Below, piece after piece: positions 32,971-44,100 of a stretch of DNA of 64,000 nt. Both the position numbers and the translations under genes were made by a program. Numbering within the stretch: the first letter of the stretch is position 1; the number at the start of each line of letters is the position of its first letter. Below the pieces are notes generated by a model. It was given only the letters and a program-made list of their open reading frames with translations, was not told where the DNA came from and searched no databases. This DNA is from Ensifer sp. LC11 (GTDB taxonomy: Bacteria > Pseudomonadota > Alphaproteobacteria > Rhizobiales > Rhizobiaceae), in assembly GCF_001695835.1 (NCBI RefSeq), contig NZ_MBSO01000008.1:102721-166720 (forward strand). Direction: 5' to 3'.

Positions 32971-34584
32971 TTGAGGCAGGAAGCATCGTCAGAACAGGCA
33001 AAGAAGGGCCAGGCAGGCAGCCTGCTGGAGCGCTTGCGCTTTGCCGGGCTCGACGAAGAGAGCTGCAACCGCGTCCGGGACCACAGGCAAAAGCTTTCTC
33101 CTCGCATCGAGCTCGCGCTTCGCGACCTCTTCCAGCGTCTGCAGACCTATCCCGACGCGACCCGCCACTTCGACAGTGATCGTCAGATCGACCGCCTTCA
33201 GGACCTGCAGTCGTCGCACTGGAATGTGCTGACCGACGCCCGTTTCGACGGGCTCTATGCGGAGCGGGTCAAGGTTCTTGCCGATACGGCGAACCGTATG
33301 GGGCTCGACCCGCGCTGGCAGATGGCAAGCCACGCGGTCGTGCTCGAACACCTCCTCGTCGGGTTGATCGAAGACGCCTGGCCGAAGTCTTTCCTGCCGA
33401 TGGGCAAGGCACGTCGCCGTGAACTTTGCGGCCTCGTTGCTGCACTTGTACGAACCACCTTCGTCGACACCGAGATCGGTGTTTCGCTCCGCTTCAACGC
33501 CCTTCGCCAGCAGCATCAGCGGCAGCTGACTGAGCAGCGCAGCGCCGATGAGCAGGAAATCAAGGCCCTTTTTGGCGAGTTTGCCGACGGTTTGAGCCGT
33601 GGCGATCTTGGCGTGCGGCTGCCCGACGGTGCGGCCGAGGCCTATCAGCCGATCGTCGCCAGCCTGAATGCGGCACTCGAACAGATTCAACAGAGCCTGC
33701 AGGCGTCCGGTGAGCGAAGCAACGCTGCCGAGACGCTGGTTGATCGCATGCGCGGCGGTGCAGCGGCTTACTCCGACAAGGCGACTTCCGAAGCCGACGC
33801 ACTTTCGGGTCAGCTTGCAGCCCTTGCCGACATGGCCGGGCGCATGGCGACCGGATCCGGGCGCATCAGCGCCACGGAGACGAAGACCAACGAAACCCGC
33901 GTCGCCGTCGAGCGCAGCGGTGAGATCGCCGGCCAGGCCATCACCGCCATGGCCGACATCGAGGCCTCCGCCGAAAAGATCGGGCAGATCATCGGCGTGA
34001 TCGACGAGATCGCCTTCCAGACCAACCTCCTGGCGCTCAATGCCGGCATCGAGGCGGCCCGCGCCGGTGACAGCGGTCGCGGCTTTGCCGTCGTCGCCCA
34101 GGAAGTGCGCGCGCTGGCGCAGCGCTCCGGCGAGGCGGCACGCGAGATCAAGCAGCTGGTGACCGGTACCAAGGCGCAGGTCGAGACCGGCGTTGAGATC
34201 GTCGGTCGCACCCAGGATGCAATCAGCAGCATTGTCGAGCAGGTGACGGCGATCAACACCGCCGTGTCCGGCATCGCCCGCGAGGCGGAGCAGCAGGTCG
34301 GCGATCTCAGGGGTGTTGCCGCCGAGATCGGCACGATCTCTCGGGGCGTTGAGGCGAGTGCGGCCTTGGCCGGTGAGACGGTCCGCTCGTCGGACGACCT
34401 CCATACGGTCATCGTCGAGCTCGGCGAGACCATCCGCCAGTTCCGCCTGGAGCGTCGCCATCCGGTTTCTCCGGCAATCGGGGCCGAGCAGCGCCGGCAG
34501 GCATCGGCGGTAATTGCCGATGAACCAGCCGCGGCGCTGTTCGACGAGGGGCCGCAGCGGCAGCTTGCCGGGTGGCAACGCTGA
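32971..34584 (+). CDS. icpA: soluble methyl-accepting chemotaxis protein with globin-like sensor
   Basis: 537 aa from the TTG at 32971 (GGGGATCAGCG upstream). A GTG at 32893 adds 26 unlikely residues. No membrane segment. Residues ~17-150 form a protoglobin-type sensor domain ([20 protein letters not shown] then [19 protein letters not shown]), but the proximal heme His of the family is Ala107 here. A HAMP-like stretch at ~200-235 leads to the signalling domain, tip [20 protein letters not shown] near 345-365. It would be a cytoplasmic receptor feeding CheA, first in the che operon as in Sinorhizobium. Confidence 0.85.
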   Translation: MRQEASSEQAKKGQAGSLLERLRFAGLDEESCNRVRDHRQKLSPRIELALRDLFQRLQTYPDATRHFDSDRQIDRLQDLQSSHWNVLTDARFDGLYAERVKVLADTANRMGLDPRWQMASHAVVLEHLLVGLIEDAWPKSFLPMGKARRRELCGLVAALVRTTFVDTEIGVSLRFNALRQQHQRQLTEQRSADEQEIKALFGEFADGLSRGDLGVRLPDGAAEAYQPIVASLNAALEQIQQSLQASGERSNAAETLVDRMRGGAAAYSDKATSEADALSGQLAALADMAGRMATGSGRISATETKTNETRVAVERSGEIAGQAITAMADIEASAEKIGQIIGVIDEIAFQTNLLALNAGIEAARAGDSGRGFAVVAQEVRALAQRSGEAAREIKQLVTGTKAQVETGVEIVGRTQDAISSIVEQVTAINTAVSGIAREAEQQVGDLRGVAAEIGTISRGVEASAALAGETVRSSDDLHTVIVELGETIRQFRLERRHPVSPAIGAEQRRQASAVIADEPAAALFDEGPQRQLAGWQR

Positions 34585-34625
34585 TCCCTAGGGCATTCAA
34601 GAGTTAGCAGTCGAGGAAGACAGGA

Positions 34626-34919
34626 ATGGCCAGCAAGAAGACCGCTCAAAAGACGCTCAGCCTCGCTCCGGTATTGGACCTGAACGAGGCGACGGCGCTG
34701 CATGAGAAGCTGCTCGCGCTCAAGGGCAGCGACATCGTGATCGATGCTTCGGCGGTCGAGCGGGTGGGCACGCTTTGCGTCCAGGTGCTGATGGCCGGTG
34801 CCAAGACCTGGGAAGAGGATCATTTGTCTTTCACCTTCAGCAAGGTGTCGGACGCTTTCGAGAAAACGACACAGCTCATCGGGGTCGAGATCGATCATCT
34901 GATGGCAAAGGAGATTTGA
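34626..34919 (+). CDS. cheS: CheS, helper of CheY1 phosphate sink
   Basis: 97 aa, ATG at 34626. STAS-like small protein (LDLNEATALHEKLLALKGSD, IVIDASAVERVGTLCVQVLM). It has the length of S. meliloti CheS, which binds CheA and speeds dephosphorylation of CheY1, draining phosphate from CheY2. Between icpA and cheY1 with 3 nt to cheY1, exactly the Sinorhizobium order. Confidence 0.85.
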   Translation: MASKKTAQKTLSLAPVLDLNEATALHEKLLALKGSDIVIDASAVERVGTLCVQVLMAGAKTWEEDHLSFTFSKVSDAFEKTTQLIGVEIDHLMAKEI

Positions 34920-34922
34920 GAA

Positions 34923-35288
34923 ATGAAGAAGCGCGTTCTGACGGTCGACGACTCCCGGACGATCCGAAACATGCTGCTGGTCACGCTGAACAATGCCGGA
35001 TTCGAAACGATCCAGGCCGAGGACGGCGTCGAGGGGCTCGAAGTTCTCGAAGAGGCCAATCCCGACGTGATTGTCACCGACATCAACATGCCGCGCCTCG
35101 ATGGCTTCGGTTTCATCGAAGGCGTGCGCAAGAACGACCGCTACCGCGCCATTCCGATCCTTGTGCTGACCACGGAAAGCGACGCGGAGAAGAAGAACCG
35201 TGCGCGTCAGGCGGGAGCTACGGGCTGGATCGTCAAGCCGTTCGACCCGACCAAACTGATTGATGCAATCGAGCGCGTAACGGCCTGA
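34923..35288 (+). CDS. cheY1: response regulator CheY1 (phosphate sink)
   Basis: 121 aa single receiver domain: acidic pair VDD at 8-10, phospho-acceptor Asp53 (VTDINMPRLDG), switch Thr (LVLTTESD) and Lys105 (WIVKPFDP). In Sinorhizobium CheY1 takes phosphate from CheA and CheY2 to end the motor signal. 3 nt after cheS, 19 nt before cheA. Confidence 0.9.
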   Translation: MKKRVLTVDDSRTIRNMLLVTLNNAGFETIQAEDGVEGLEVLEEANPDVIVTDINMPRLDGFGFIEGVRKNDRYRAIPILVLTTESDAEKKNRARQAGATGWIVKPFDPTKLIDAIERVTA

Positions 35289-35307
35289 AGTCCGGGGATA
35301 GCCTCCA

Positions 35308-37605
35308 ATGGATATGAACGAAATCAAAGAGATCTTCTTCCAGGAATGCGAGGAACAACTCGCCGAACTGGAATCGGGTCTGCTGAAGCTCAATGACGGC
35401 GACCGCGACCCGGAAACGGTCAATGCGGTGTTCCGCGCGGTGCACTCGATCAAGGGTGGCGCCGGCGCCTTTGGGCTCGACGACCTCGTCTCCTTCGCAC
35501 ATGTGTTCGAGACGACCCTCGATTGCGTTCGTTCCAACCGGCTCGATCCCGGACCGGAAGTTCTGAAGGTCATGCTGAAGTCGGCCGACGTACTCGCCGA
35601 CCTCACCAATGCCGCTCGTGACGGCGGCAGCGTCGACGGGGCGCGCAGCCGTCAGCTGATCAAGGAACTCGAAGCTCTGGCAAACGGTGAAGTGCCGCCG
35701 GCTTCCGCAGCACCGGTTGAACCGGTCGTAAAGCCTGTGGCTGCCGCGGCTCCGCCGCCGGTCAACGACGAGGGCTTCCAGCCGGTCGCCTTCTCCTTCG
35801 ACGACTTCGATGCGCCCGAAGAACCGCCGCTGATGGAAATGCCCGTCTACGACATCGTCTTCAAGCCGAAGTCCGATCTCTATGCCAAGGGCAACGAGGC
35901 AACGCTGCTTTTGCGCGACCTCTCCCGTCTTGGCGAGATGAGCATCCATTGCGATATGGGCGCCCTGCCGACGCTTGATCGTCTGAGCCCGGAAAGCGCT
36001 TACTTCTTCTGGAAGATCTCGCTTGCGACCGACAAGGGTGAGGACGCGATCCGCACCGTTTTCGAGTTCGCCGAGTGGGACTGCGATCTGGAGATTTCCC
36101 TCGTCTCGGATGAAACGGCCCCGTCTGGCGAAGAGCTGCCAATGCAGCCGGTTCCGTTCGATCTGTCGATTCTTGACGACGAACCGGCGGTTTCGGTGGG
36201 AGTGGTCGAAGAGGAAGAACAGCTCGCGGCCCAGCAACGGGATATCCGCAACGCTGCCGTTTCTGCCGCGGGCACGGCCAGCAACGTCCTGCAGATGGCG
36301 CAGTCCGCAACACGCGCACCGACTGAAAAGCCGGCACCCGCGGCCGCGAGTGCCGCCGCTCAGAGCGCTGCCGCGCAGCAGGCCGCCGCCTCCGCTGGCA
36401 CGCCGACCATCCGCGTTGATCTCGATCGCGTCGATCGCCTGATCAACCTCGTCGGCGAGCTCGTCATCAACCAGGCGATGCTGTCGCAGAGCGTGGTCGA
36501 GAACGACACCAACGGCACGTCGTCGATCAACATGGGCCTCGAAGAGCTGCAGCAGCTCACCCGCGAGATCCAGGATTCGGTGATGGCGATCCGCGCGCAG
36601 CCGGTCAAGCCGGTGTTCCAGCGCATGTCGCGCATCGTGCGCGAAATCGCCGACATGACCGGTAAGTCGGTCCGTCTCATCACCGAAGGCGAGAACACCG
36701 AAGTCGACAAGACGGTCATCGACAAGCTCGCCGAACCGCTGACGCACATGATCCGCAACGCCGTCGACCATGGTCTCGAAACGCCGGAGAAGCGTCTTGC
36801 TGCAGGCAAGAGCGCCGAGGGCACGGTGCGCCTGACAGCCAAGCATCGCTCCGGACGCATCGTCATCGAGCTTGCTGACGACGGTGCCGGCATCAACCGC
36901 GAGAAGGTGCGCCAGAAGGCGATCGACAACGACCTGATCGCAGCGGACGCGAACCTTTCGGACGAAGAGATCGACAACCTGATCTTCCATGCCGGCTTCT
37001 CGACGGCAGACAAGATCTCCGACATCTCCGGCCGCGGCGTCGGCATGGACGTGGTCAAGCGCTCGATCCAGGCGCTCGGTGGCCGCATCAATATCTCCTC
37101 GAAGCCGGGCCACGGCTCGGTCTTCATCATGAGCCTGCCGCTGACGCTCGCCGTTCTCGACGGCATGGTGGTCACGGTCGCCAACCAGACGCTCGTCGTG
37201 CCGTTGACCGCGATCGTCGAGACGCTGCAGCCGGAAGCTTCTGCGATCCACTCCTTCGGCTCCAACCAGAGGCTGATCTCGATCCGCAACTCCTTCTGCC
37301 CGCTTGTCGATGTCGGCCGCATCCTGAACTTCCGCGGCACCCAGGCGAACCCGGTCGAGGGCGTTGCGCTGCTGGTCGAATCGGAAGGCGGCGGCCAGCG
37401 CGCCTTGATGGTCGATGCGATCCAGGGGCAGCGCCAGGTGGTGATCAAGAGCCTCGAGGCGAACTACACCCACGTGCCGGGCATCGCCGCCGCGACCATT
37501 CTGGGTGATGGCCGCGTGGCGCTCATTCTTGATGTCGATGCGATCGTGGCCGCTTCGCGCGGGCAATCGCTGAAGCCTGAAATGTCACTTGCTGCAGTCG
37601 GGTAA
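35308..37605 (+). CDS. cheA: chemotaxis histidine kinase CheA
   Basis: 765 aa. P1 phosphotransfer domain with His46 ([19 protein letters not shown]), P2 and a Pro/Ala-rich linker (~128-370), dimerisation helices, the kinase domain with N-box [15 protein letters not shown]1 ADDGAGIN and G2 [13 protein letters not shown], and a CheW-like P5 domain. Autophosphorylates under receptor control and passes phosphate to CheY1, CheY2 and CheB. Its stop overlaps the cheW start (TAATG). Confidence 0.95.
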   Translation: MDMNEIKEIFFQECEEQLAELESGLLKLNDGDRDPETVNAVFRAVHSIKGGAGAFGLDDLVSFAHVFETTLDCVRSNRLDPGPEVLKVMLKSADVLADLTNAARDGGSVDGARSRQLIKELEALANGEVPPASAAPVEPVVKPVAAAAPPPVNDEGFQPVAFSFDDFDAPEEPPLMEMPVYDIVFKPKSDLYAKGNEATLLLRDLSRLGEMSIHCDMGALPTLDRLSPESAYFFWKISLATDKGEDAIRTVFEFAEWDCDLEISLVSDETAPSGEELPMQPVPFDLSILDDEPAVSVGVVEEEEQLAAQQRDIRNAAVSAAGTASNVLQMAQSATRAPTEKPAPAAASAAAQSAAAQQAAASAGTPTIRVDLDRVDRLINLVGELVINQAMLSQSVVENDTNGTSSINMGLEELQQLTREIQDSVMAIRAQPVKPVFQRMSRIVREIADMTGKSVRLITEGENTEVDKTVIDKLAEPLTHMIRNAVDHGLETPEKRLAAGKSAEGTVRLTAKHRSGRIVIELADDGAGINREKVRQKAIDNDLIAADANLSDEEIDNLIFHAGFSTADKISDISGRGVGMDVVKRSIQALGGRINISSKPGHGSVFIMSLPLTLAVLDGMVVTVANQTLVVPLTAIVETLQPEASAIHSFGSNQRLISIRNSFCPLVDVGRILNFRGTQANPVEGVALLVESEGGGQRALMVDAIQGQRQVVIKSLEANYTHVPGIAAATILGDGRVALILDVDAIVAASRGQSLKPEMSLAAVG

Positions 37606-38081
37606 TGACAATGACCTATGCCGCAAAAAATCTGACGACGAACGGACGGGAGCTGATCGCTTTCCGCGTCGGCGATCAGGAATTCTGCGTGAACATCATG
37701 TTGGTGCGCGAGATCCGTGGCTGGACACCCGCGACATCGATGCCGCATGCGCCATCCTATGTCCTCGGGGTGATCAATCTGCGTGGTGCCGTGCTGCCGA
37801 TCGTCGATCTTTCGGCCCGGCTCGGCATGAAGCCGGCGGAGCCGACCGTCCGTCACGTCATCATCGTCGCCCAGGTGAAAAGCCAGGTCGTCGGCCTCCT
37901 GGTGGATGCCGTCTCCGACATACTGACAATCACCGACGACAAGATCCAGCCGACGCCCGATGTCATCTCGTCTGAGTTCGAGAAAAGCTTCGCCCGCGGC
38001 GTGCTGGCAATCGAGGGCCGAATGATCTGCCTCATAGAGCTGGAAGCAATCTTCCCGCAGGAAGAAAGGGAAGCCGCATGA
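37605..38081 (+). CDS. cheW: chemotaxis coupling protein CheW
   Basis: 158 aa. CheW beta-barrel fold: [60 protein letters not shown]. Links receptors to CheA. ATG at 37605 overlaps the cheA stop; a second ATG two codons later (37611) is possible. Ends by overlapping cheR (ATGA). Confidence 0.93.
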   Translation: MTMTYAAKNLTTNGRELIAFRVGDQEFCVNIMLVREIRGWTPATSMPHAPSYVLGVINLRGAVLPIVDLSARLGMKPAEPTVRHVIIVAQVKSQVVGLLVDAVSDILTITDDKIQPTPDVISSEFEKSFARGVLAIEGRMICLIELEAIFPQEEREAA

Positions 38082-38986
38082 GGAACCAGGTGGCATTCGA
38101 ACAGAAACTGTCGCCGGACGAATGCCTGGCAAGCGGCGAATATCCGCTGACCCGCCGCGATCTCAGCGAGATCGCCGCGATGATCTATGCGGACGCTGGA
38201 ATCTATCTCAATGAGAGCAAGGCTTCGCTTGTCTATTCGCGGCTGTCGAAGCACATCCGCAATCTCGGGCTCAAGGGCTTCCGTGACTATTGCCAGCTGG
38301 TCGCCTCGCCGGCCGGTGCCGCGGCGCGCCGCGACATGCTCTCGCACCTGACCACCAACTTCACCCGGTTCTTCCGTGAGAACCATCATTTCGAGCACCT
38401 GAAGACCGACGTGCTTCCGGATCTGATTGCCCGTGCGAAGGCCGGTGGCCGGGTGCGCATCTGGTCGGCCGCCTGTTCGGACGGGCAGGAGCCCTATTCG
38501 ATCGCGCTGACGGTCCTGTCCTTGCTGCCGAATGCGGCGGACTACGACTTCCGCATCCTCGCGACTGACATCGATCCGAAGATCCTGGCGCTCGCCCGCG
38601 CCGGCGCCTACGACGCGACGGCGCTTGAGACCGTCAATCCGGCCATGCGCAAGCAGTGGTTCTCGGAGGTCAATGCCGGTGGCCGCTTCAAGTGGCAGGT
38701 CGACGATCGTGTCAAGCGGCTGATCACCTTCAATGAGCTCAACCTGATGGCCCAATGGCCATTCAAGGGGCCTTTCGACGTGATCTTCTGCCGCAACGTG
38801 GTGATCTATTTCGACGAACCGACGCAGATGAAGATCTGGTCGCGTTTCGCCGGCATGCTGAACACCGAGGGACATCTCTACATCGGCCATTCCGAACGCG
38901 TGTCGGGTGACGCTAAGGCGCACTTCGACAACATCGGCATCACCACCTACCGCCATACCGGCAAATTTCATGGAGGACGGGCATGA
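38078..38986 (+). CDS. cheR: chemotaxis methyltransferase CheR
   Basis: 302 aa. N-terminal helical CheR domain ([20 protein letters not shown]), then the SAM-binding domain: [37 protein letters not shown] and [18 protein letters not shown]. Adds methyl groups to receptor glutamates for adaptation. Overlaps both cheW and cheB by 4 nt. Confidence 0.95.
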   Translation: MRNQVAFEQKLSPDECLASGEYPLTRRDLSEIAAMIYADAGIYLNESKASLVYSRLSKHIRNLGLKGFRDYCQLVASPAGAAARRDMLSHLTTNFTRFFRENHHFEHLKTDVLPDLIARAKAGGRVRIWSAACSDGQEPYSIALTVLSLLPNAADYDFRILATDIDPKILALARAGAYDATALETVNPAMRKQWFSEVNAGGRFKWQVDDRVKRLITFNELNLMAQWPFKGPFDVIFCRNVVIYFDEPTQMKIWSRFAGMLNTEGHLYIGHSERVSGDAKAHFDNIGITTYRHTGKFHGGRA

Positions 38987-40044
38987 CAGCTCCCGCTCGT
39001 GTTCTCGTCGTTGACGACTCGGCCACCATGCGTGGCCTGATCACCGCTGTGTTGAACGCTGATCCGGATGTAACCGTCGTAGGCCAGGCGGCCGATGCCA
39101 TGGAAGCGCGCCAGGCAATCAAGCAACTCGATCCTGATGTCGTCACCCTCGACATCGAAATGCCGAACATGAACGGCCTCGAGTTCCTCGACAAGATCAT
39201 GCGGCTGCGGCCAATGCCGGTCATCATGGTCTCGACCTTGACCCACAAGGGCGCCGAAGCGACGATCGCCGCACTTGAAATCGGCGCCTTCGATTGCGTC
39301 GGCAAGCCGCATCCGGGCGACCCTCATCCCTTCGCCGGCCTCGTCGACAAGGTGAAGGCGGCTGCGCGCTCGCAGCGCAAATTCATCATCACCGGCAACA
39401 AGGTTGCGGCCTCTCCCGCCGCCGCCAATGCGAACACAGCCTCGGACTACCGAGCCGGCCGCAAGATCATTGCGATCGGCGCCTCGACCGGTGGCGTCGA
39501 AGCCCTGATCACGGTTTTGCAGAAGTTCCCGGCCAATTGCCCGCCGACGGTTATTACACAGCACATGCCGCACACCTTCACCAAGAGCTTTGCCGAGCGG
39601 CTGAACCGCCTGTGCGCGCCGACGGTGCAGGAGGCGACAGACGGCGCACGCCTGGAAATCGGCAAGGTCTATCTGGCGCCGGGTGGCGACCGTCATCTGC
39701 AGGTCGCAAACCCGACGGCACCCTGCTGCCGCCTGGTCGACCGAGATCCGGTCAATGGGCATCGCCCGTCGGTCGACGTGCTGTTTGATTCGGTGGCCGA
39801 ACTTGCCGGGCGCAATGCGATCGGTGTGATTCTGACCGGAATGGGGCGCGACGGTGCCTCCGGTCTCCTGAAAATGCGGCATGCCGGAGCAAAGACCTTC
39901 GGCCAAAACGAAAAAACATGCGTCGTCTACGGCATGCCGAGAGTCGCCTATGAATTGGGCGCCGTTGAAACCCAGCTTCCCCTCGGTTCCATCGGGGAGG
40001 AGGTGCTGAAAGCAGCGGCGCTCCGCAAGGAAGGAAGCGAATAA
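38983..40044 (+). CDS. cheB: chemotaxis methylesterase/deamidase CheB
   Basis: 353 aa. Receiver domain with VVDDS near residue 10 and phospho-acceptor Asp57 (VVTLDIEMP), Ala/Asn-rich linker at ~140-160, then the esterase domain with the catalytic triad motifs [11 protein letters not shown] (Ser), TQHMPHTF (His) and LTGMGRDG (Asp). Removes receptor methyl groups when phosphorylated by CheA. Its stop overlaps cheY2 (TAATG). Confidence 0.95.
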   Translation: MTAPARVLVVDDSATMRGLITAVLNADPDVTVVGQAADAMEARQAIKQLDPDVVTLDIEMPNMNGLEFLDKIMRLRPMPVIMVSTLTHKGAEATIAALEIGAFDCVGKPHPGDPHPFAGLVDKVKAAARSQRKFIITGNKVAASPAAANANTASDYRAGRKIIAIGASTGGVEALITVLQKFPANCPPTVITQHMPHTFTKSFAERLNRLCAPTVQEATDGARLEIGKVYLAPGGDRHLQVANPTAPCCRLVDRDPVNGHRPSVDVLFDSVAELAGRNAIGVILTGMGRDGASGLLKMRHAGAKTFGQNEKTCVVYGMPRVAYELGAVETQLPLGSIGEEVLKAAALRKEGSE

Positions 40045-40433
40045 TGTCCATCGCCGAAAAAATCAAAGTTCTGATCGTTGACGATCAGGTGACCAGCCGC
40101 CTGCTCCTGGGTGATGCCCTGCAGCAGCTCGGTTTCAAGCAGATCACCGCAGCTGGTGACGGGGAGCAGGGCATGAAGATCATGGCTCAGAACCCGCATC
40201 ATCTGGTGATCTCCGACTTCAACATGCCGAAGATGGATGGCCTCGGCCTCCTGCAGGCGGTTCGCTCGAACCCGGCGACCAAGAAGGCGGCCTTCATCAT
40301 CCTGACGGCTCAGGGCGATCGTGCCCTGGTCCAGAAGGCGGCGGCCCTCGGGGCCAACAACGTTCTCGCCAAGCCGTTCACCATCGAGAAGATGAAGGCC
40401 GCGATCGAAGCCGTATTCGGGGCGCTCAAATGA
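40044..40433 (+). CDS. cheY2: response regulator CheY2 (motor output)
   Basis: 129 aa receiver domain: IVDDQ at 11-15, Asp58 ([12 protein letters not shown]), IILTAQGD and [10 protein letters not shown] with the conserved Lys. In Sinorhizobium CheY2-P is the form that slows the flagellar motor. Overlaps cheB at the 5' side and cheD at the 3' side (ATGA). Confidence 0.92.
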   Translation: MSIAEKIKVLIVDDQVTSRLLLGDALQQLGFKQITAAGDGEQGMKIMAQNPHHLVISDFNMPKMDGLGLLQAVRSNPATKKAAFIILTAQGDRALVQKAAALGANNVLAKPFTIEKMKAAIEAVFGALK

Positions 40434-40984
40434 ACAATGAAGCCGCCGGCAAGCGCGTGCATGTCATTCAAGGCGAGTACAAGGTCTTCAACGATCCCAA
40501 CGTCGTGTTGTCGACCATCCTCGGCTCTTGCGTGGCAGCTTGCATGCGCGATCCCGTGGTCGGCGTCGGCGGCATGAATCACTTTCTGCTGCCCGGTTCC
40601 GCGGCGTCGCCTGCCTCCGGCGGTGACGCCACCCGTTACGGGGTCCACCTCATGGAGTTGCTCATCAACGGCCTCCTGAAGCAGGGTGCGAGACGAGATC
40701 GTCTCGAAGCCAAGATCTTCGGCGGTGCCAAGACGATCGCGCGTTTCTCCAATGTCGGCGAGCAGAATGCCGCCTTCGCGCGCCAGTTCCTGCTCGACGA
40801 AGGCATCCGCATCGTCGGCGAAAGCACGGGCGGCGAGCACGGTCGCAAGCTCGAATACTGGCCGTCCAGCGGTCGTGCCCGGCAATATGCCCTGACCGGC
40901 GTCGAGACCCAGCGCACGGTGCAGATGGAGGAGCGCCCGATCGTCGCGCCGAAGCCGGTAGAAAGCTCCATCGAATTCTTCTGA
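40430..40984 (+). CDS. cheD: chemoreceptor glutamine deamidase CheD
   Basis: 184 aa. Catalytic Cys in [15 protein letters not shown] (near residue 36) and His in GGMNHFLLP (near 52) with the supporting Thr, the CheD triad arrangement. Converts receptor Gln to Glu and can modulate CheA signalling. Overlaps cheY2 by 4 nt; full length. Confidence 0.93.
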   Translation: MNNEAAGKRVHVIQGEYKVFNDPNVVLSTILGSCVAACMRDPVVGVGGMNHFLLPGSAASPASGGDATRYGVHLMELLINGLLKQGARRDRLEAKIFGGAKTIARFSNVGEQNAAFARQFLLDEGIRIVGESTGGEHGRKLEYWPSSGRARQYALTGVETQRTVQMEERPIVAPKPVESSIEFF

Positions 40985-41057
40985 CCCTGCGAGGCAGGCG
41001 CCTCGCAGGCCGCAAATACGACTTCTATCGAAGCCCCGAGCCACGTGAGACATACCG

Positions 41058-41450
41058 ATGCAGACCAACTACCAGGGCCACATGCCGCACGTGGAAGAAG
41101 CGCTCCCCGAGGTGCTGATGCGCATCGTCACCGAACTGCATGACGTCGCCTATCTGATCGAGCGGATCGAACCGCAGCTCGCTGGCGACGAGGGCGTCGA
41201 CGCACTTGCCAACCCGGACAAGATGATGGTGCTGCAGGGCATCGACCTGGCCGTGCAGAAGACACGCGGGCTTGCCGAATTCATCGACACGATAACCGCG
41301 TCGATCCCAGACGCCTGGATGGTTGACGTCACCACCGCCGTCAACCTGGTCAAGCTTGCCGATATGAAAAAGGCGCTTGGCAACGGCATGTTGCGCCACG
41401 GCCACTCGCAGCCGCTGACGAAGGCGGCCGGCGATTTCGAGGCTTTCTGA
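41058..41450 (+). CDS. cheT: CheT, chemotaxis protein (CheZ-like in part)
   Basis: 130 aa, ATG at 41058, 73 nt after cheD. All-helical, with the central DLAVQKTRGLAEFIDTITAS helix that resembles the CheZ phosphatase region and an amphipathic LVKLADMKKAL helix. It matches the gene called orf10/cheT at this position in the S. meliloti che operon, which is needed for normal chemotaxis. The exact biochemical role is not fixed from sequence. Confidence 0.75.
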   Translation: MQTNYQGHMPHVEEALPEVLMRIVTELHDVAYLIERIEPQLAGDEGVDALANPDKMMVLQGIDLAVQKTRGLAEFIDTITASIPDAWMVDVTTAVNLVKLADMKKALGNGMLRHGHSQPLTKAAGDFEAF

Positions 41451-41808
41451 CGGCTTTCATGCGAGGGCGCGGCGCGCGTTACCCTCATCCTTTTGAAATC
41501 AGCGGCTCGTGGGGACACTTCTCGGCGCCGTGTTGCGATCGCGCTCCCTGAAGAACGGTGGTCTCCGCGTTTTTTGGGGGCTGTGCATAAATCCGTCGGC
41601 AGCGCCATTTGCCAGGCCCTTCGAGGCCATCAAGCCAAGTTCGCGCAAGTTTCGTTTCCTACGGTCCCGATCGGGGCTGGTAGATTCGTGCGAATTGGAA
41701 GTCGATACAGGGCATGTCGATACCCAGCAAACCCGAATGTAGGAACTGCGCAGGGCACGCGTCCGATGACCGGATCGAAGGCCTTGCGATACTGGGTGCG
41801 GAAACAGA
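41451..41808. other. gap between cheT and fliF
   Basis: 358 nt with no gene that has a ribosome-binding site. No terminator is evident, so cheT and fliF may be co-transcribed; a separate fliF promoter could lie here but no motif is clear. Confidence 0.5.
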
Positions 41809-43485
41809 ATGAGTCTGTTGGATCAACTCTCGACGTTCACGAAGAACCTGAGCAATCTCGGGCAAGGCAAGCTGATTGCGCTGGCGGCAGCTGGCATCGT
41901 CGCTGTCGGCATGGTCCTTGGGGCCGGTATTTACGTCAACAGACCCTCGTTCGAGACACTCTATGTTGGGCTTGAACGCAGCGATGTCACCCAAATCAGC
42001 ATCGCTCTGGCCGAAGCAAACGTCGATTTCAATGTCGGATCAGACGGCGCCAGCATCCAGGTTCCTGTTGGGATGACGAGCAAGGCGCGCCTGCTGCTCG
42101 CCGAGCGTGGTCTGCCCAGCAGCGCCAATGCCGGCTATGAGCTCTTCGACAATGTCGGCTCGCTCGGCCTTACCTCCTTCATGCAGGAAGTCACCCGGGT
42201 TCGCGCGCTTGAAGGCGAAATCGGCCGCACCATCCAGCAGATCTCCGGCATCGCCGCCGCTCGCGTCCATATCGTGATGCCGGAGCGCGGCAGCTTCCGC
42301 AAGGCGGACCAGAACCCCACCGCTTCGGTCATGATCCGCGCCAGCGCCACGGTCGGCCGCAGCGCCGCCGCTTCCATCCGCCATCTTGTCGCCTCGTCCG
42401 TACCAGGGCTCGACGTCGATGACGTGACCGTGCTTGATTCGACCGGACAATTGCTCGCCTCCGGCGATGATCCGTCCAACAGCGCTCTCAACCAGTCGCT
42501 CGGCGTCGTCCAGAACGTCCAGACCGAGCTCGAGAAGAAGATCGACAATGCGCTGGCGCCGTTCCTTGGAATGGACAACTTCCGTTCGAGCGTCACCGCG
42601 CGGCTGAACACCGATACGCAGCAGATCCAGGAAACGGTCTTCGATCCGGAATCGCGCGTTGAGCGCTCCACGCGCGTGACCAAGGAAGAGCAGAAGTCCA
42701 GCCAGCAGCAGCCGGACAATGCCGCGACCGTCCAGCAGAACATCCCGCAGGCTGCCCCGAGCGGCGGCGCCGGCCCGAAGTCGAGCGACGAGGCCGAGAA
42801 AAAAGAAGAGCAGACCAACTACGAGATCAACAGCAAGACGATCGCGACCGTCAAGAACAGCTACACGATCGAGCGGCTCTCGGTGGCCGTCGTCGTCAAC
42901 CGTGGCCGTCTGGCCGCGATGGTTGGCGAACCGGCCGACCAGGCGAAGATCGACGCCTATCTGGCGGACATGCAGAAGATCGTTGCTTCCGCAGCCGGCC
43001 TCGACACCAACCGCGGTGATATCGTGACCCTGACCGCGATGGACTTCGTCGAGACGCAATTGCTGGACCAGGCCGTCGCCGGCCCCGGCGTGATGGAGAC
43101 GCTCACGCGCAATCTCGGCGGCATCATCAACGCGCTCGCCTTCATCGTGGTCGCCTTCCTGGTGGTTTGGATGGGCATGCGGCCGCTGGCTCGCCAGCTC
43201 GGTCTCGGCGGCGGTGCCGGCCGGATCGAAGGCGAAGCTGCGGGCCTCGAACTGCCCGACTTCTCCCCGGCGAACGCCGGTGCCGGCGGTGCGCTCATGG
43301 ACGGTTTCGGATCCGACTTCGGCTTCGACAGCACCGACGACCTGCTCAACATGGGCGAGGACAGTGGCAGCTTCAACCGCCGGGTCAAGGAAGGGCCGGA
43401 ACGACGCCTGGCGCGGATGGTGGAGATCAGCGAAGAGCGCGCGGCGAAGATCCTGCGCAAATGGGCCCTCGACAAGGCCGCATGA
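41809..43485 (+). CDS. fliF: flagellar MS-ring protein FliF
   Basis: 558 aa. N-terminal membrane segment (LIALAAAGIVAVGMVLGAGI), periplasmic ring-building domains (GYELFDNVGSLGLTSFMQEV, then AARVHIVMPERGSFRKADQN), a low-complexity linker around 300-345, second membrane segment near 437-462 (NALAFIVVAFLVVWMGMRPL), and the C-terminal FliG-binding tail. Platform for the rotor and export apparatus, in the inner membrane. A terminator follows. Confidence 0.93.
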   Translation: MSLLDQLSTFTKNLSNLGQGKLIALAAAGIVAVGMVLGAGIYVNRPSFETLYVGLERSDVTQISIALAEANVDFNVGSDGASIQVPVGMTSKARLLLAERGLPSSANAGYELFDNVGSLGLTSFMQEVTRVRALEGEIGRTIQQISGIAAARVHIVMPERGSFRKADQNPTASVMIRASATVGRSAAASIRHLVASSVPGLDVDDVTVLDSTGQLLASGDDPSNSALNQSLGVVQNVQTELEKKIDNALAPFLGMDNFRSSVTARLNTDTQQIQETVFDPESRVERSTRVTKEEQKSSQQQPDNAATVQQNIPQAAPSGGAGPKSSDEAEKKEEQTNYEINSKTIATVKNSYTIERLSVAVVVNRGRLAAMVGEPADQAKIDAYLADMQKIVASAAGLDTNRGDIVTLTAMDFVETQLLDQAVAGPGVMETLTRNLGGIINALAFIVVAFLVVWMGMRPLARQLGLGGGAGRIEGEAAGLELPDFSPANAGAGGALMDGFGSDFGFDSTDDLLNMGEDSGSFNRRVKEGPERRLARMVEISEERAAKILRKWALDKAA

Positions 43486-43517
43486 TAGGCATCAGACAGA
43501 CTTCGACATTCATGCAG

Positions 43518-43547
43518 ATCCCGCCCCTGTGGCGGGATTTGCCTTTT
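43518..43547 (+). terminator. rho-independent terminator after fliF
   Basis: ATCCCGCC / GGCGGGAT perfect 8-bp stem, loop CCTGT, then TTGCCTTTTT. Marks the end of the che-fliF transcript. Confidence 0.85.
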
Positions 43548-43869
43548 TCATGCCGGCCTTAAGCGAGCGCCGTGCTGCTTTCATGTTCGAGGCAAATATT
43601 GCGCGAGCCTGGCTGCTGATTTTGCCCTTGCCGCCAATTTGCTTCAAGTTTCGAAGTGAGCCTGTGGAGTCCCGCAGGGCGCTGTCGATGGTAATATTTT
43701 AACGGTATCTTAATTTATAGATTCGACGCGCCCGCATGGCGTGCATCGAGTGTCGATATCTACTATGCCGACATGGGGCAATACATAGATTACTGAAAAT
43801 ATAGCTTAGATTTCATGCGAAGGTATTCTTTAGATTTCACAATTTATATATTGATAAAATGAGCAATGT

Positions 43870-43894
43870 CTGAAAATGCACTGGTGCATTTCAG
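43870..43894. promoter_or_regulatory. palindromic operator candidate upstream of visN
   Basis: CTGAAAATGCAC-TG-GTGCATTTCAG, symmetrical except for one extra A, within AT-rich DNA about 430 nt before visN. Looks like a dimeric transcription-factor site. Confidence 0.5.
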
Positions 43895-44080
43895 CCACAG
43901 CTGTGAAAACAAAGTATAATCTTGCCGACTTCTAATTGCCGACGCCCACGCAAATTGACCCATTTTAGGGATGAAACTGCCCTCATCTTCGCTCCCAGCG
44001 CCGTCTGCAATCGCAGCCGCTGCGGAGGATCAGCAAAGTCATGAAGAAAAATACATTGTCTATCAATATATTACAGCTCT

Positions 44081-44100
44081 GTGGCGACATTTGTCGCCAC
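44081..44100. promoter_or_regulatory. second palindrome upstream of visN
   Basis: GTGGCGACA-TT-TGTCGCCAC, a perfect 9-bp inverted repeat about 230 nt before visN. It could be an operator or, in RNA, a stable hairpin in a long leader. Confidence 0.5.

Noticed and set aside
35233..37566. 777-codon minus-strand frame opposite cheA.
   Set aside because: Shadow of cheA, with Arg/Asp/His-rich translation and no start site; cheA motifs are complete on the other strand.
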